Assembly: GCA_020073385.1 (NCBI GenBank)
Contig: JAIQFH010000029.1
Span: forward strand, 28,802 to 92,801
Reading direction: 5' to 3'
Length of the DNA stretch: 64,000 bases
Origin: Terriglobia bacterium
GTDB lineage: Bacteria; Acidobacteriota; Terriglobia; Terriglobales; Acidobacteriaceae
Shown here: positions 32,709 to 41,631 of the stretch, in pieces
Position numbering within the stretch: the first letter of the stretch is position 1
Layout: each line of letters opens with the position of its first letter
Translations under genes and position numbers: made by a program
The notes under the pieces: model-generated
What the model saw: the letters and a program-made list of their open reading frames with translations, nothing else
Databases searched by the model: none
What the model was told of the DNA's origin: nothing

Positions 32709-35207
32709 ATGAGCACGATGGCTGAAATCCGGACTCCTGGCGCCCGACCCTTCCCTGTTCTCCGCGTCGTCCTCTGGCTGTTGCTGGCGCTGCTTCTGCT
32801 GCTGGCGTGTGTCGTCGGCTATGCCTATCACGCGGCTCACTCTGCTCTTCCCCAGTTGGATGGGCAGTTACAAGTCGCGGGACTGTCGGCGCCGGTCACG
32901 GTGACACGAGACACGCATGGCGTGCCAACCGTCGAAGCATCGACCTTGGAAGACCTTTTCTTCGCCCAAGGCTACGTTACGGCCCAGGATCGCCTGTGGA
33001 AGATGGACGTGATGCGCCGGTTCGCAGGCGGCGAACTCTCAGAGATACTCGGCGCAGAAACGCTGAAGTTGGACCGTGAGCAGAAAATTCTAGGCCTGCG
33101 CGCAGCCGCACGTAAACAGCTTGAGACGGCGAGCCCGCGCGACCGGAGTTACTTTGAAGCTTACGCGCGCGGTGTGAACGCCTTCATCGACGCACACGGC
33201 AACCGGTTGCCCATCGAATTCCGGATCCTCGGCTATGCGCCGAAGCCTTGGACCTCCGAGGACTCGGTGGTGATCGGCAACCAGATGGTCAAGGACCTGA
33301 ACTATCACTATTTTTACGACGCCCTGGCGCGCGAGAAGATCCTGGCCAAACTCGGACCCGAACTCACCGCCGATTTGTATGTAAACAGATCCTGGCACGA
33401 TCGTCCGCCCACCGTCATGCGTGAAGATGTGAATGAGCCGGACCGGCCTCCGGGTGACTCTGACGATGAGGACGACGATTCTCCAGACACTTCCGTGACG
33501 CGGAATACCTTCAGACCCATTGCTGTGGCTAATTCTCTGCCCGAAGAATTGCCAGTGAATGGTTCGAATGACTGGGTAGTATCAGGGGCGCACTCGATCA
33601 CAGGAAAACCGCTGTTGTCGAATGACATGCACCTGGGTCACCAGATGCCGAACCTGTGGTATGAGGCGCACCTGCATTGCGGCCCGTTCGATGTGGCGGG
33701 GGTGACGCTGCCCGGAGTGCCATACGTCATTGTTGGCCATAACCAGCGCGTGGCGTGGGGATTCACCAATGTCGGCCCCACCGTAACTGATGTTTACGTC
33801 GAGAACTTCAACGATCAGGGCGCATATCAGACGCCGAAGCGATGGGTGCAACCCGAGCACCGGCAAGAGGTCATTCACGTCAAGGGCAAGCCGGATGTCA
33901 ACATCGACGTAACGATCACGCGCCATGGCCCGATCGTCACAGAATTAGTGCCGGGCGAAACGCGGCCTCTGGCACTGCGTTGGACGCTTTACGATGGTAT
34001 GCGGGTTCCGTTCTTTGACGTGGATGCGGCACAGAACTGGGAGGAATTCACTAAGGCGTTCTCGCAATTGGATGCACCTGGGCAGAACGTGGTGTACGCC
34101 GACGTGGATGGAAATATCGGGTATCACACCACGGGTAAAGTTCCGATTCGTGCCTCCGGGGATGGCAGCCTTCCGGTGAGCGGAGCCGACGATGCGCACG
34201 AGTGGACGTCTTACATTCCATTCAACAAGCTGCCGAACATCTACAATCCGCCGTCGGGGATCATCGCCACGGCGAACGGGAGAATCACCCCAGACGGGTA
34301 TCCGAATTCGGTGAGCGTGGAGTGGGAGGCGCCCTGGCGGACGGAGCGTATCTATCACGTACTGGAGTCGGGCAGGAAATTTTCACCGGCGGACATGCTC
34401 GCCCTGCAGACGGACATACACTCGGAGGCGACCCTGTTCGCCGCCGAGCGATTGGTTTACGCGGTAGATCACGCTGCGAAGCCTTCCCCGCGGGCCAAGC
34501 AGGCTGCCGATCTGATGCGCAGCTGGGATGGCCGCATGCTGGCTACTTCCGCAGCACCTACGATCGCGGAGAATGCAATCGGCGAACTTCGCCGCCTGCT
34601 TCTCGAGCCAAAGTTGGGAATGGCGCCCCCACAATCCCGCAAGGATGCTGACTCCGAACTCTATAAGGAAACACAGAAGAACGTCATCGACTGGAAGACC
34701 TATTCGTGGCTGCAGCGGTCCGTGTGGATGGAAAACATCCTGCTCCGTCGTCCAAAGCGGTGGCTGCCGGACAAATACCCGAATTATGACGAACTCTTGA
34801 CTGCGGCCGTTGAGGCTGCTGTCAATCACCCGGAGGCGCCAAAGGACTTGGCATCATGGCGCTGGGGCGCGTTCAATGCGGTCGAGATTCAGCATCCGAT
34901 ATTGGGGAAGATTCCCCTGGTCAGGTACTGGGCAGGACCGGACGTACAGGAGCAGTCTGGGAGCGGCTACACCGTGAAGGCGGTCACACGGCATCACGGG
35001 CCGTCAGAGCGCTTCACGGCGAACCTTGCCGATCTTGATCAGTCGACCTTGAATATTGTGACCGGGCAAGGAGGCAACTTCCTGAGCCCGTACTATATGG
35101 ATCAGTGGAAGGCCTGGTACGAAGGCACGACGTTCACTCTGCCCTTCAGCGCGAACGCAGTGGAAGCGGCAAAAGCACACCGGTTGGTGTTGCAGCCATC
35201 GAAGTAG
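32709..35207 (+). CDS. Penicillin acylase-family Ntn hydrolase
   Basis: An 832-residue periplasmic amidase precursor. Residues 14-45 form a signal or anchor helix (LLLALLLLLACVVGYAY). The A chain has RDTHGVPTVEA and GYVTAQDRLWKMDVMRR. Autocleavage should occur before Ser286 in the GSNDWVVSG motif, giving the nucleophilic N-terminus of the B chain. The B chain carries LPGVPYVIVGHNQRVAWGFTN and later NVVYADVDGNIGYH. It hydrolyses amides such as acylated amino acids or homoserine lactones; the substrate is unknown. An upstream in-frame ATG (32652) lies inside the Fur box and is less likely. Regulation by Fur is inferred. Confidence 0.9.
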   Translation: MSTMAEIRTPGARPFPVLRVVLWLLLALLLLLACVVGYAYHAAHSALPQLDGQLQVAGLSAPVTVTRDTHGVPTVEASTLEDLFFAQGYVTAQDRLWKMDVMRRFAGGELSEILGAETLKLDREQKILGLRAAARKQLETASPRDRSYFEAYARGVNAFIDAHGNRLPIEFRILGYAPKPWTSEDSVVIGNQMVKDLNYHYFYDALAREKILAKLGPELTADLYVNRSWHDRPPTVMREDVNEPDRPPGDSDDEDDDSPDTSVTRNTFRPIAVANSLPEELPVNGSNDWVVSGAHSITGKPLLSNDMHLGHQMPNLWYEAHLHCGPFDVAGVTLPGVPYVIVGHNQRVAWGFTNVGPTVTDVYVENFNDQGAYQTPKRWVQPEHRQEVIHVKGKPDVNIDVTITRHGPIVTELVPGETRPLALRWTLYDGMRVPFFDVDAAQNWEEFTKAFSQLDAPGQNVVYADVDGNIGYHTTGKVPIRASGDGSLPVSGADDAHEWTSYIPFNKLPNIYNPPSGIIATANGRITPDGYPNSVSVEWEAPWRTERIYHVLESGRKFSPADMLALQTDIHSEATLFAAERLVYAVDHAAKPSPRAKQAADLMRSWDGRMLATSAAPTIAENAIGELRRLLLEPKLGMAPPQSRKDADSELYKETQKNVIDWKTYSWLQRSVWMENILLRRPKRWLPDKYPNYDELLTAAVEAAVNHPEAPKDLASWRWGAFNAVEIQHPILGKIPLVRYWAGPDVQEQSGSGYTVKAVTRHHGPSERFTANLADLDQSTLNIVTGQGGNFLSPYYMDQWKAWYEGTTFTLPFSANAVEAAKAHRLVLQPSK

Positions 35208-35211
35208 AAGT

Positions 35212-36543
35212 CTAGAAGAAATCGATTGCCTTTACATCGCCCACAAAGCCCACAATGTCGATGGTTCCCTGCGGCACGAAATCGTTGATCAAGAGAACGT
35301 CTTTGGTGGTGTCGTAAACGCGCAACTGGCCACCCTCGGCTACGTATTCCACGAAGCGGGTGGTAAAGCCTTGCAGGCCGGTCACGTCGCCGTTGTCGGG
35401 AGGAAAAATCACTGACCCAGTCGAGATGTTGTAAATGGACAAACATCCGCGTATTTCGCCACCTGTGGGATTGTTCACGTTGCCAATGTTGGTGCAGTTG
35501 CTCGAGCCTATGAAGAGCTGGCCGTTGGTCGTCAGATCCATGCGGGTGTGATAGCCGTCGGTAATGGAAACGCTGCTGGTGACGGTTCCGGAACTAAGAT
35601 CGACGATGTCGAGGCGCCCGCAGGTCGTCGCGGCGGTTGTCTGGTTCGTGCAAGAATTCGCCGGAGCGGTTGGCGGAGTGCCCACAACGTAGAGCGTAGA
35701 ACCGCTAAGATACGCCAAGGTCGCAGCATCGACGGGAATGGTTTGTGTGACGGTAAGGCTCCCCAGATCGAAGACTGCAACGCTCGCCTGTTGCGTGCCA
35801 CCACATTGCGCACCACAGTTCAGAATGTAAGCCGTGCTTCCGCTGACAATGGCATTGACGGGACGACTCAACCGCGAATCCTTCACAATGGTGCACACGG
35901 AGTTGGGAGGATTGGTGTAGCAACTGGTATCGACGGGCGGCACCGCGGCGGCGGGGAACAGAACGGTTACGGCATCGGAGTCGGGGCTAAAAACCAGCAA
36001 CTCGGTCCCCTGCGAGTTCGATACAACGGTGTGCGCGTTGCTGGCGGCAATGGTCGTAAAACTGTTGGTAGAGAAATTCAAAACCTCAACCGCTCCCAGG
36101 AAAGCGAAACCATTCACAGTGGCGGTTGGGACAGCAGCATATCCGATCGGGTCAGCGGTGGGCACGACGATGCTCGAAGTCGGGCCGGGGAGATGGATGC
36201 CGTTCCCGAGCGTATTCTGCTTGGCCGTATTCGCGGCTATGACGTTGTTCGAGCTCGAGTCGAACGTGGCCACAATGCTCCGGGTCGGGGATATGGCGAT
36301 CAGGCCGGGAGACGTCGCCTGAATCAGCGGAGACACGCGCGGCAAAGTGTCATTCTGGCCGTTGACGACTACTAACGAACCGAATACCAGCGTAGCGGTA
36401 ACCCCCTGAGACGCGAGAACCCGGTCCCGCACGGTCACCTGACCGTTCGATGATCCTCCACATGAGAGGAAGCTCAGGCCGGTACACAACGCTACCACCA
36501 CGATCAGAATGCGTCTCTTCAAACGGCAGGCTCCTAAGAACAT
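35212..36543 (-). CDS. Lipoprotein with beta-propeller-like repeats
   Basis: A 443-residue lipoprotein: signal with lipobox GLSFLSCGG, then repeated strands typical of YVTN/lactonase-like beta propellers (LVVVNGQNDTLPRVSPLI, YVVGTPPTAPANSC). Ser/Thr/Val-rich with several cysteine pairs. ATG at 36543 is used because it begins the signal peptide; the frame is open further upstream. It is convergent with the acylase, four bases apart. No enzymatic motif seen. Confidence 0.7.
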   Translation of the reverse strand: MFLGACRLKRRILIVVVALCTGLSFLSCGGSSNGQVTVRDRVLASQGVTATLVFGSLVVVNGQNDTLPRVSPLIQATSPGLIAISPTRSIVATFDSSSNNVIAANTAKQNTLGNGIHLPGPTSSIVVPTADPIGYAAVPTATVNGFAFLGAVEVLNFSTNSFTTIAASNAHTVVSNSQGTELLVFSPDSDAVTVLFPAAAVPPVDTSCYTNPPNSVCTIVKDSRLSRPVNAIVSGSTAYILNCGAQCGGTQQASVAVFDLGSLTVTQTIPVDAATLAYLSGSTLYVVGTPPTAPANSCTNQTTAATTCGRLDIVDLSSGTVTSSVSITDGYHTRMDLTTNGQLFIGSSNCTNIGNVNNPTGGEIRGCLSIYNISTGSVIFPPDNGDVTGLQGFTTRFVEYVAEGGQLRVYDTTKDVLLINDFVPQGTIDIVGFVGDVKAIDFF

Positions 36544-36586
36544 GAAAAAGGTAGATTTAACTGTGAAATCGTGGATTATAACAGAC

Positions 36587-36620
36587 CCGAACCGCGCCCT
36601 TCCGGAGGTGCGCGTTTCGG
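36587..36620. promoter_or_regulatory. Hairpin in the divergent promoter region
   Basis: CCGAACCGCGC pairs with GCGCGTTTCGG around a short loop. It lies between the divergent lipoprotein and methionine-synthesis genes, next to a minus-strand TATAAT (plus ATTATA at 36575-36580). It could be a leader structure of the lipoprotein mRNA. No SAM or SAH riboswitch core is recognised. Confidence 0.35.
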
Positions 36621-36689
36621 AGCGTTGACAAGCGCGCCGGTCTGACTTGGGATGCGCGAACCCGTCTCCATCCTGTATTCTCAACCATC

Positions 36690-38552
36690 ATGGCAGTTGA
36701 TCTCTTATCCCGGATCAAGCAGTCCCCGGTATTGTGCGACGGGGCGATGGGCACCCTGCTGTATGCCAAGGGCATCTTCATCAACCGATCGTATGACGAA
36801 CTAAATCTATCGCAGCCCGACCTGATTCGTGGTATTCACCACGACTATCTGCAGGCCGGCGCCGAAATTATTGAAACCAACACGTTTGGTGCAAATTCGT
36901 TTCGACTGGGCCGGCACAGCCTGGCTGACAAAGTACAGGACGTCAACCGTGCTGGGGCCCGTCTGGCTCGAGAAGCCGCCAAGAGCTTCGATGTGTGGGT
37001 TGCCGGATCGGTTGGCCCGCTGGGAACAAGGATTGAACCTCTCGGCAAAACCTCGTTTCAGGAAGCTCGCGATGCCTTTCGTGAACAGATTGAGGCGCTC
37101 GCAGATGGCGGCGTCGATTTGCTCATTCTGGAAACGTTCGGATACCTGGAAGAGATTCATCAAGCCATGCTGGCGGCACGAGACGTAGCGCCTTCGCTGC
37201 CATTGGTTGCGCAGGTGACTATCGATGAAGACGGCAACTGCCTGGACGGCTCCGATCCGGAGACTTTCGCGCCGAAACTCGCAGAATGGGGAGCCGACGT
37301 CATTGGCTGCAACTGCAGTGTGGGGCCGGTCGCCATGCTGGGCGCCATCGAGCGTGTGCGAGCGGCCACTTCCCTGCCGTTGTCGGCTCAGCCGAACGCG
37401 GGCATCCCCCGATCGGTGGAGGGCAGAAACATCTATTTGTGCTCGCCTGAATATATGGCTAATTACGCCCTGCAGTTTGTTGCCGCAGGCGTTCGATTGG
37501 TAGGCGGGTGCTGCGGAACAACTCCGGAACACACTCGCGCGATGAAAGCGGAGCTGCGGGTTGGCCAAGCAAGAGGACGAACCACCGCCGCGCATGGCGC
37601 AGGCGCCGTGGCCGCGCCAAAGGAAACCCCGGCCGTACCAATCGAGAATCGTTCTGCCCTGGGAGCTAAGATTGCGCGCGGCGAATTTGTCACCATGGTC
37701 GAGATCGTTCCGCCCAAGGGGATCGGCATCGCTAAAGAAGTCGAGGGTGCGCGTTTTCTGAAATCGGTGGGAGTGGATGCGGTAAACATCCCCGATAGCC
37801 CCCGGGCATCGGCGCGTATGAGCAACCAGGCATTATCGCTGCTCATTCAGCGCGAAGTGGGGATTGAAACGATCCTGCACTACACGTGCCGCGACCGCAA
37901 TGTGCTGGGCATTCAGAGTGATTTGCTGGGCGCCGCTGCGGTCGGGATCCGAAACCTGATTTGTATTACCGGCGATCCCCCGAAGATGGGCAATTATCCC
38001 GATGCAACAGCTGTTTTCGACGTGGATGCCATCGGCCTGGTGAATATCGTTCACAATCTGAACCGCGGGCTCGACCTCGGCGGCAACCCCATCGGAACGG
38101 GAACCGGGTTTGTGATTGGCGTCGGGGCCAATCCGGGGTTGACCGACATGGACGAGGAGATTCGCCGCTTCGAGTACAAAGTGCAGGCCGGAGCAGAATA
38201 TGCGGTGACCCAGCCGGTATTCGACCTTCGCTTGCTGGAGAATTTCCTGCGGCGCATTGAACATTGCCGCATTCCGGTAGTGGCCGGGATCTGGCCTCTC
38301 GTCAGCGTGCGCAACGCCGAGTTCATGAAGAACGAGCTGCGAGTGTCGGTTCCCGATTCAATTCTGGAGCGCATGGCGCGCGCACAGACTCCAGAGTTGG
38401 CTAGAGCCGAAGGTGTCGCGATCGCTCGTGAAATGCTGATCGCCGCGCGGCAGATGGTACAGGGAGCGCAGATCAGTGCGCCCATGGGACGGTACAGCTC
38501 CGCAGTAGACGTGTTGGAAGCATTGGGCACGCAGCCGGCGGCTTCCGCTTAG
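36690..38552 (+). CDS. Homocysteine S-methyltransferase / methylenetetrahydrofolate reductase
   Basis: A 620-residue fusion like Bacillus YitJ. Residues 10-290 are the homocysteine methyltransferase barrel, with zinc ligands in VIGCNCSVGP and LVGGCCGTTPEH. Residues 325-610 are the MTHFR barrel, with DAVNIPDSPRASARMS and LICITGDPPKMGNYP binding FAD and folate. It should reduce methylene-THF and make methionine from homocysteine. A -10-like TATTCT ends eight bases before the ATG and no Shine-Dalgarno is present, so the mRNA may be leaderless. Confidence 0.9.
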   Translation: MAVDLLSRIKQSPVLCDGAMGTLLYAKGIFINRSYDELNLSQPDLIRGIHHDYLQAGAEIIETNTFGANSFRLGRHSLADKVQDVNRAGARLAREAAKSFDVWVAGSVGPLGTRIEPLGKTSFQEARDAFREQIEALADGGVDLLILETFGYLEEIHQAMLAARDVAPSLPLVAQVTIDEDGNCLDGSDPETFAPKLAEWGADVIGCNCSVGPVAMLGAIERVRAATSLPLSAQPNAGIPRSVEGRNIYLCSPEYMANYALQFVAAGVRLVGGCCGTTPEHTRAMKAELRVGQARGRTTAAHGAGAVAAPKETPAVPIENRSALGAKIARGEFVTMVEIVPPKGIGIAKEVEGARFLKSVGVDAVNIPDSPRASARMSNQALSLLIQREVGIETILHYTCRDRNVLGIQSDLLGAAAVGIRNLICITGDPPKMGNYPDATAVFDVDAIGLVNIVHNLNRGLDLGGNPIGTGTGFVIGVGANPGLTDMDEEIRRFEYKVQAGAEYAVTQPVFDLRLLENFLRRIEHCRIPVVAGIWPLVSVRNAEFMKNELRVSVPDSILERMARAQTPELARAEGVAIAREMLIAARQMVQGAQISAPMGRYSSAVDVLEALGTQPAASA

Positions 38553-38653
38553 ATTCCATTCTGTTGATTGCATCGTGATCAATCGCTCAATTCACCAAAT
38601 CGATCTTGCAGCTGTAAGCCGTGATTGGCGCGACTTTTACAAATCTCTTACAG

Positions 38654-38700
38654 CATGTTCCGGGCTTATACAGTTCCATATCGGAACATGTCAGTCGCAG
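38654..38700. promoter_or_regulatory. Inverted repeat CATGTTCCG / CGGAACATG upstream of xseB
   Basis: Nine-base arms at 38654-38662 and 38692-38700, 29 bp apart, are perfectly complementary. They lie upstream of a -10-like TACAAT (38755-38760). The spacing suits two half-sites of a dimeric regulator, perhaps linked to DNA damage because xseB follows; that link is inference. Confidence 0.4.
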
Positions 38701-38780
38701 TTTTTTTGATGCATTGCACAAAAAAGACTGGACACGGTCACGAAATATTGGCATTACAATAGAGACGGAGCGAAACCCCG

Positions 38781-39020
38781 TTGGCTAAGTTTGAAGAGTG
38801 TCTCCAGCGACTGGAAAAAATAGTTCAGGAACTGGAGAGGGGAGAGGTTCCCCTGGAAAAATCTCTTACGCTCTTCGAAGAAGGAATGCAGCTTTCTTCC
38901 GCCTGCCGGAAGGAACTTGAGCAGGCGGAAGGGAAAGTGGAAGTCCTGCTGAAGAAGAACGGGAAACTCCAGGCCGAACCATTCGAGCCGCCGGTAGAAA
39001 AGGCATCCAACCGCCGGTAA
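38781..39020 (+). CDS. xseB: Exodeoxyribonuclease VII small subunit
   Basis: A 79-residue helical protein with the XseB signature: FEECLQRLEKIVQELERGEV followed by PLEKSLTLFEEGMQLSSACR. It starts with TTG. Together with XseA it degrades single-stranded DNA. No xseA is adjacent, unlike in many bacteria, so the large subunit must lie elsewhere. Confidence 0.92.
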   Translation: MAKFEECLQRLEKIVQELERGEVPLEKSLTLFEEGMQLSSACRKELEQAEGKVEVLLKKNGKLQAEPFEPPVEKASNRR

Positions 39021-39136
39021 GCTGCCGCGACTCGGAAATCCAAGCTGTCTGTGGTGTTGTGGTTTTCCCAGCCACCCCGCAGCCTAGTCGAGCGTTGACG
39101 ACCAGCCGTTGACGACGATTCAAGATCGGGGGATGT

Positions 39137-39502
39137 ATGGCTCAGAGCATAGTGTTACTTGAGAAGGATCCGCGAGTGGCGCGTTCATTGGCCGGTGGAC
39201 TTCGCCCTCATTTTTCCGTAGACGTAACTGGCTCTCGCGAGGAATTGCGGGACAAGGTAGAACGAAACAATCCAGAGGCCGTGGTTCTCAACATCGAGTA
39301 CTGGCGGCTTACCGACGTCGAAAGTCTGCACCGCGAGTTTCCTAAACTGCCAATCGTCTGCACCCATCGCATTCCTGACGAAGAGATGTGGATGGCCGCG
39401 CTGGAAGCGGGCGCCAGTGATGTTTGCCCCACCGATGACGTGGGAAACGTTCTGACCTCCGTGCTGCGAAGCACCGCTGTGTCGCGCAGCGCTGCCGCTT
39501 AA
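39137..39502 (+). CDS. Degenerate response-regulator receiver domain
   Basis: A 121-residue single-domain protein with the receiver fold, but the phosphoacceptor strand reads EAVVLNIEYW, with Asn where Asp is expected. The N-terminal acidic pair is EKD and the C-terminal lysine is missing (SDVCPTDDVG). It probably acts by binding partners without phosphorylation. It lies between xseB and the prenyl synthase gene and is followed by a terminator. Confidence 0.72.
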   Translation: MAQSIVLLEKDPRVARSLAGGLRPHFSVDVTGSREELRDKVERNNPEAVVLNIEYWRLTDVESLHREFPKLPIVCTHRIPDEEMWMAALEAGASDVCPTDDVGNVLTSVLRSTAVSRSAAA

Positions 39503-39519
39503 TTCGCTTGCTGTGCATA

Positions 39520-39548
39520 AGGACGCCTGCGGGCGTCCTTTTTGTTTT
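39520..39548 (+). terminator. Rho-independent terminator
   Basis: AGGACGCC / GGCGTCCT stem with a TGCG loop, followed by TTTTGTTTT. It ends the xseB-receiver transcript. Confidence 0.88.
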
Positions 39549-39607
39549 CCTGCTCTGGAAGCAGCATCACGGCAGTCTCCCTGCCCCGCTTGTTATACTG
39601 CCACCTC

Positions 39608-40489
39608 ATGTTGAAGGAAACTCTGCTGGAAGGACAGCAACTGGCGGACGCCGCGCTTGACCGGCTTATTCCTCTGGAAACCGAACATCCGGTTTCTATC
39701 CACAAAGCCATGCGGCACAGCGTCTTCGCCGGCGGCAAACGGTTGCGCCCGATCCTGTGCATGGAAGCCGGGCGGATGGTCGCAGGTTCGTTGCCGGTTG
39801 GTATCGATGAACTTGGCGCCGCGCTGGAAATGCTCCACACCTACTCTCTGATACATGACGACCTCCCCGCCCTCGACAACGATGACCTGCGGCGCGGGCG
39901 TCCGACGTGCCACAAAGCATTTGGCGAGGCGATCGCGATCCTTGCTGGGGACGCGCTGCAGACGCAGGCCTATGAAGTCTTAGCTAGGCTGAAGTGCCCC
40001 GCCGAGGCACGGGTAAAGATCATCGAAGAGATCGCCCGCGGCACGGGTACCGTGGATGGCATGATCGGCGGACAGGTAGTCGACCTTGAGGCGGAGCACA
40101 CAAAGCCGACCGCCGAGATGCTGGAGTATATACATCGCTCGAAGACCGCGGCGCTGATCACGGCGAGCCTGGTGAGCGGTGGGTTATACGCCGGTGCAAA
40201 GGACAACGAAGTAGGAAAGCTCCGCGCTTTCGGGTTGGGGATTGGCCTGGCTTTCCAGATTGTCGACGATGTGCTCGACGTGACCCAGACTTCCGAGCAA
40301 CTGGGCAAGACCGCCGGCAAGGATACCGCTTCAGAGAAGGCGACCTATCCTGCGTTATTTGGGATTGACGCTTCCGTTCGCAAGGCAGATGCACTGGTCA
40401 ACGATGCATTCTTGGAGTTACAAAGCTTCGCCGAACGAGCGGAGACTTTGAAGGAACTCGCGAGGTTTCTGGTGGAGCGGAAGAAGTGA
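39608..40489 (+). CDS. ispA: Polyprenyl (farnesyl/geranylgeranyl) diphosphate synthase
   Basis: A 293-residue trans-isoprenyl diphosphate synthase. The first aspartate-rich motif is LIHDDLPALDNDDLRRGRPT; the second is IVDDVLDV. GGKRLRP binds substrate. Length and motif I with the DDxxxxD spacing fit bacterial farnesyl or geranylgeranyl synthases; chain length is not certain. The ATG at 39608 lies nine bases after a -10-like TATACT (39594-39599) and lacks a ribosome site, so translation may be leaderless. Confidence 0.9.
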   Translation: MLKETLLEGQQLADAALDRLIPLETEHPVSIHKAMRHSVFAGGKRLRPILCMEAGRMVAGSLPVGIDELGAALEMLHTYSLIHDDLPALDNDDLRRGRPTCHKAFGEAIAILAGDALQTQAYEVLARLKCPAEARVKIIEEIARGTGTVDGMIGGQVVDLEAEHTKPTAEMLEYIHRSKTAALITASLVSGGLYAGAKDNEVGKLRAFGLGIGLAFQIVDDVLDVTQTSEQLGKTAGKDTASEKATYPALFGIDASVRKADALVNDAFLELQSFAERAETLKELARFLVERKK

Positions 40490-40500
40490 AAGAATAGATT

Positions 40501-40580
40501 TTAGATTGCAGATTTTCGATTTCAGATTGACAACCTGCGCCGCGAGAAAACGATCTGAAATCTCAAATCTGCAATCTGAA
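40501..40580. repeat. Long imperfect inverted repeat after ispA
   Basis: Two 29-base arms, TTAGATTGCAGATTTTCG onward (40501-40529) and its near reverse complement ending TCTGCAATCTGAA (40551-40580), form a long A/T-rich stem with a GC-rich loop. It is probably a mobile intergenic repeat acting as a terminator. Confidence 0.6.
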
Positions 40581-40620
40581 TTCGTTCTTTCTTTCGTGTC
40601 CTTGTGGTTTAATGATTTCG

Positions 40621-40695
40621 ACGGCGATGGAGTTCGCCATAACCGCCTGAACGGCTGATAACTCCTACAGAATTGAAATCTTTTTTGTAGGAGAG
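40621..40695 (+). promoter_or_regulatory. Fluoride riboswitch (crcB motif)
   Basis: GGCGATGGAGTTCGCCATAA followed by CCGCC...GGCTGATAACTCCTAC matches the crcB RNA aptamer, with its pseudoknot-forming core, in the right order. The 3' strand CTCCTACA can pair instead with TGTAGGAG at 40686-40693, which holds the Shine-Dalgarno of crcB. So without fluoride the site would be masked, and with fluoride the aptamer would free it. This is translational control of a fluoride channel. Confidence 0.92.
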
Positions 40696-40701
40696 TCGCG
40701 C

Positions 40702-41076
40702 TTGAAAGACTTCCTCGCTATATCCGTTGCCGCCATACTGGGCGCCAATCTCAGATACCTGCTGAGCCGCGTAGCCGCCCGCGAGTTCGGGCCAGTATTC
40801 CCCTACGGGACGCTGATCATCAACATTCTCGGCAGCTTCATCGTAGGCCTGTTCGTGATCTGGACGACAGAGCGCGTGCTGGTCGATCCGCGCTGGCGCC
40901 TGTTAGTTGTGGTCGGCTTCTGCGGATCGTTCACCACATTTTCCAGTTACGCGTTCGAGACCATGTCGTTCTTTGAGCAAGGCCAGTGGGGACTGATGCT
41001 GACGAACATCGTGGGCAACAACCTGCTCTGCCTGGCGGGAGCGTTGGCGGGCATGGCGCTGGCGCGAGCGCTCTGA
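40702..41076 (+). CDS. crcB: Fluoride channel CrcB/FluC
   Basis: A 124-residue protein with four hydrophobic helices. Family motifs: GANLRYLLSR, GTLIINILGSFIVGL and GFCGSFTTFSSYAFE, the last lining the fluoride pore. It exports fluoride ions as a dual-topology dimer. The TTG start at 40702 follows GGAG within the riboswitch expression platform. It heads an operon with the GNAT and DUF190 genes. Confidence 0.95.
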   Translation: MKDFLAISVAAILGANLRYLLSRVAAREFGPVFPYGTLIINILGSFIVGLFVIWTTERVLVDPRWRLLVVVGFCGSFTTFSSYAFETMSFFEQGQWGLMLTNIVGNNLLCLAGALAGMALARAL

Positions 41077-41078
41077 AC

Positions 41079-41630
41079 ATGACTTCCCCTCCGACGCTCC
41101 AAACTGAGAGGCTGCGGCTTCGCCCCTACAGCGAGGCCGACATTCCGGAACTCCTGCCCCTGATCGGCGCGCGCGAAGTCGCTGCCACGACATTGCGCAT
41201 CGCCCATCCTTACACCGAACAAGACGCACGGGCTTTTCTCGAGTTCGCGAAAGAGCCGGACAAACTGTGGCTGGCCGTTACGCTCCTCGCGGACGGGCGA
41301 CAGATCGGCGGGATCGGTCTGCGCCTCGAACTGCAACATCAGCACGCCGAACTGGGCTACTGGCTGGGGGTTCCCTACTGGGGTCAGGGCTATGCGACGG
41401 AGGCGGCGCGCGAAGTAATCCGTTACGCATTTGAGGATCTCAAGCTGCACCGTATTTTTGCGTCGCATTTCCAGCACATTCCGGCGTCAGGGAACATTCT
41501 GAAGAAGCTTGGAATGCGGTACGAAGGGTGCCAGCGCGAGCATTTGCGCAAGTGGGATCAATTTGTAGATTCGGAGCTTTACGGTATCTTGCGGCGGGAA
41601 TGGCAGATTTCTGGGGGAGATCACGAGTAA
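41079..41630 (+). CDS. RimJ/RimL-type GNAT acetyltransferase
   Basis: A 183-residue N-acetyltransferase. LQTERLRLRPYSEADIPELL is the start signature, YWLGVPYWGQGYATEAAREV the acetyl-CoA loop, and HRIFASHFQHIPASGNILKKLGM the last motif. The ATG at 41079 lies two bases after the crcB stop. Substrate (ribosomal protein or small amine) unknown. It is in the fluoride operon, possibly only by position. Confidence 0.88.
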   Translation: MTSPPTLQTERLRLRPYSEADIPELLPLIGAREVAATTLRIAHPYTEQDARAFLEFAKEPDKLWLAVTLLADGRQIGGIGLRLELQHQHAELGYWLGVPYWGQGYATEAAREVIRYAFEDLKLHRIFASHFQHIPASGNILKKLGMRYEGCQREHLRKWDQFVDSELYGILRREWQISGGDHE

Positions 41631-41631
41631 A

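Noticed and set aside
35548..36375. 275-codon plus-strand frame antisense to the propeller lipoprotein
   Set aside because: Gly/Arg-rich antisense shadow; the minus-strand gene has a signal peptide and a coherent fold.
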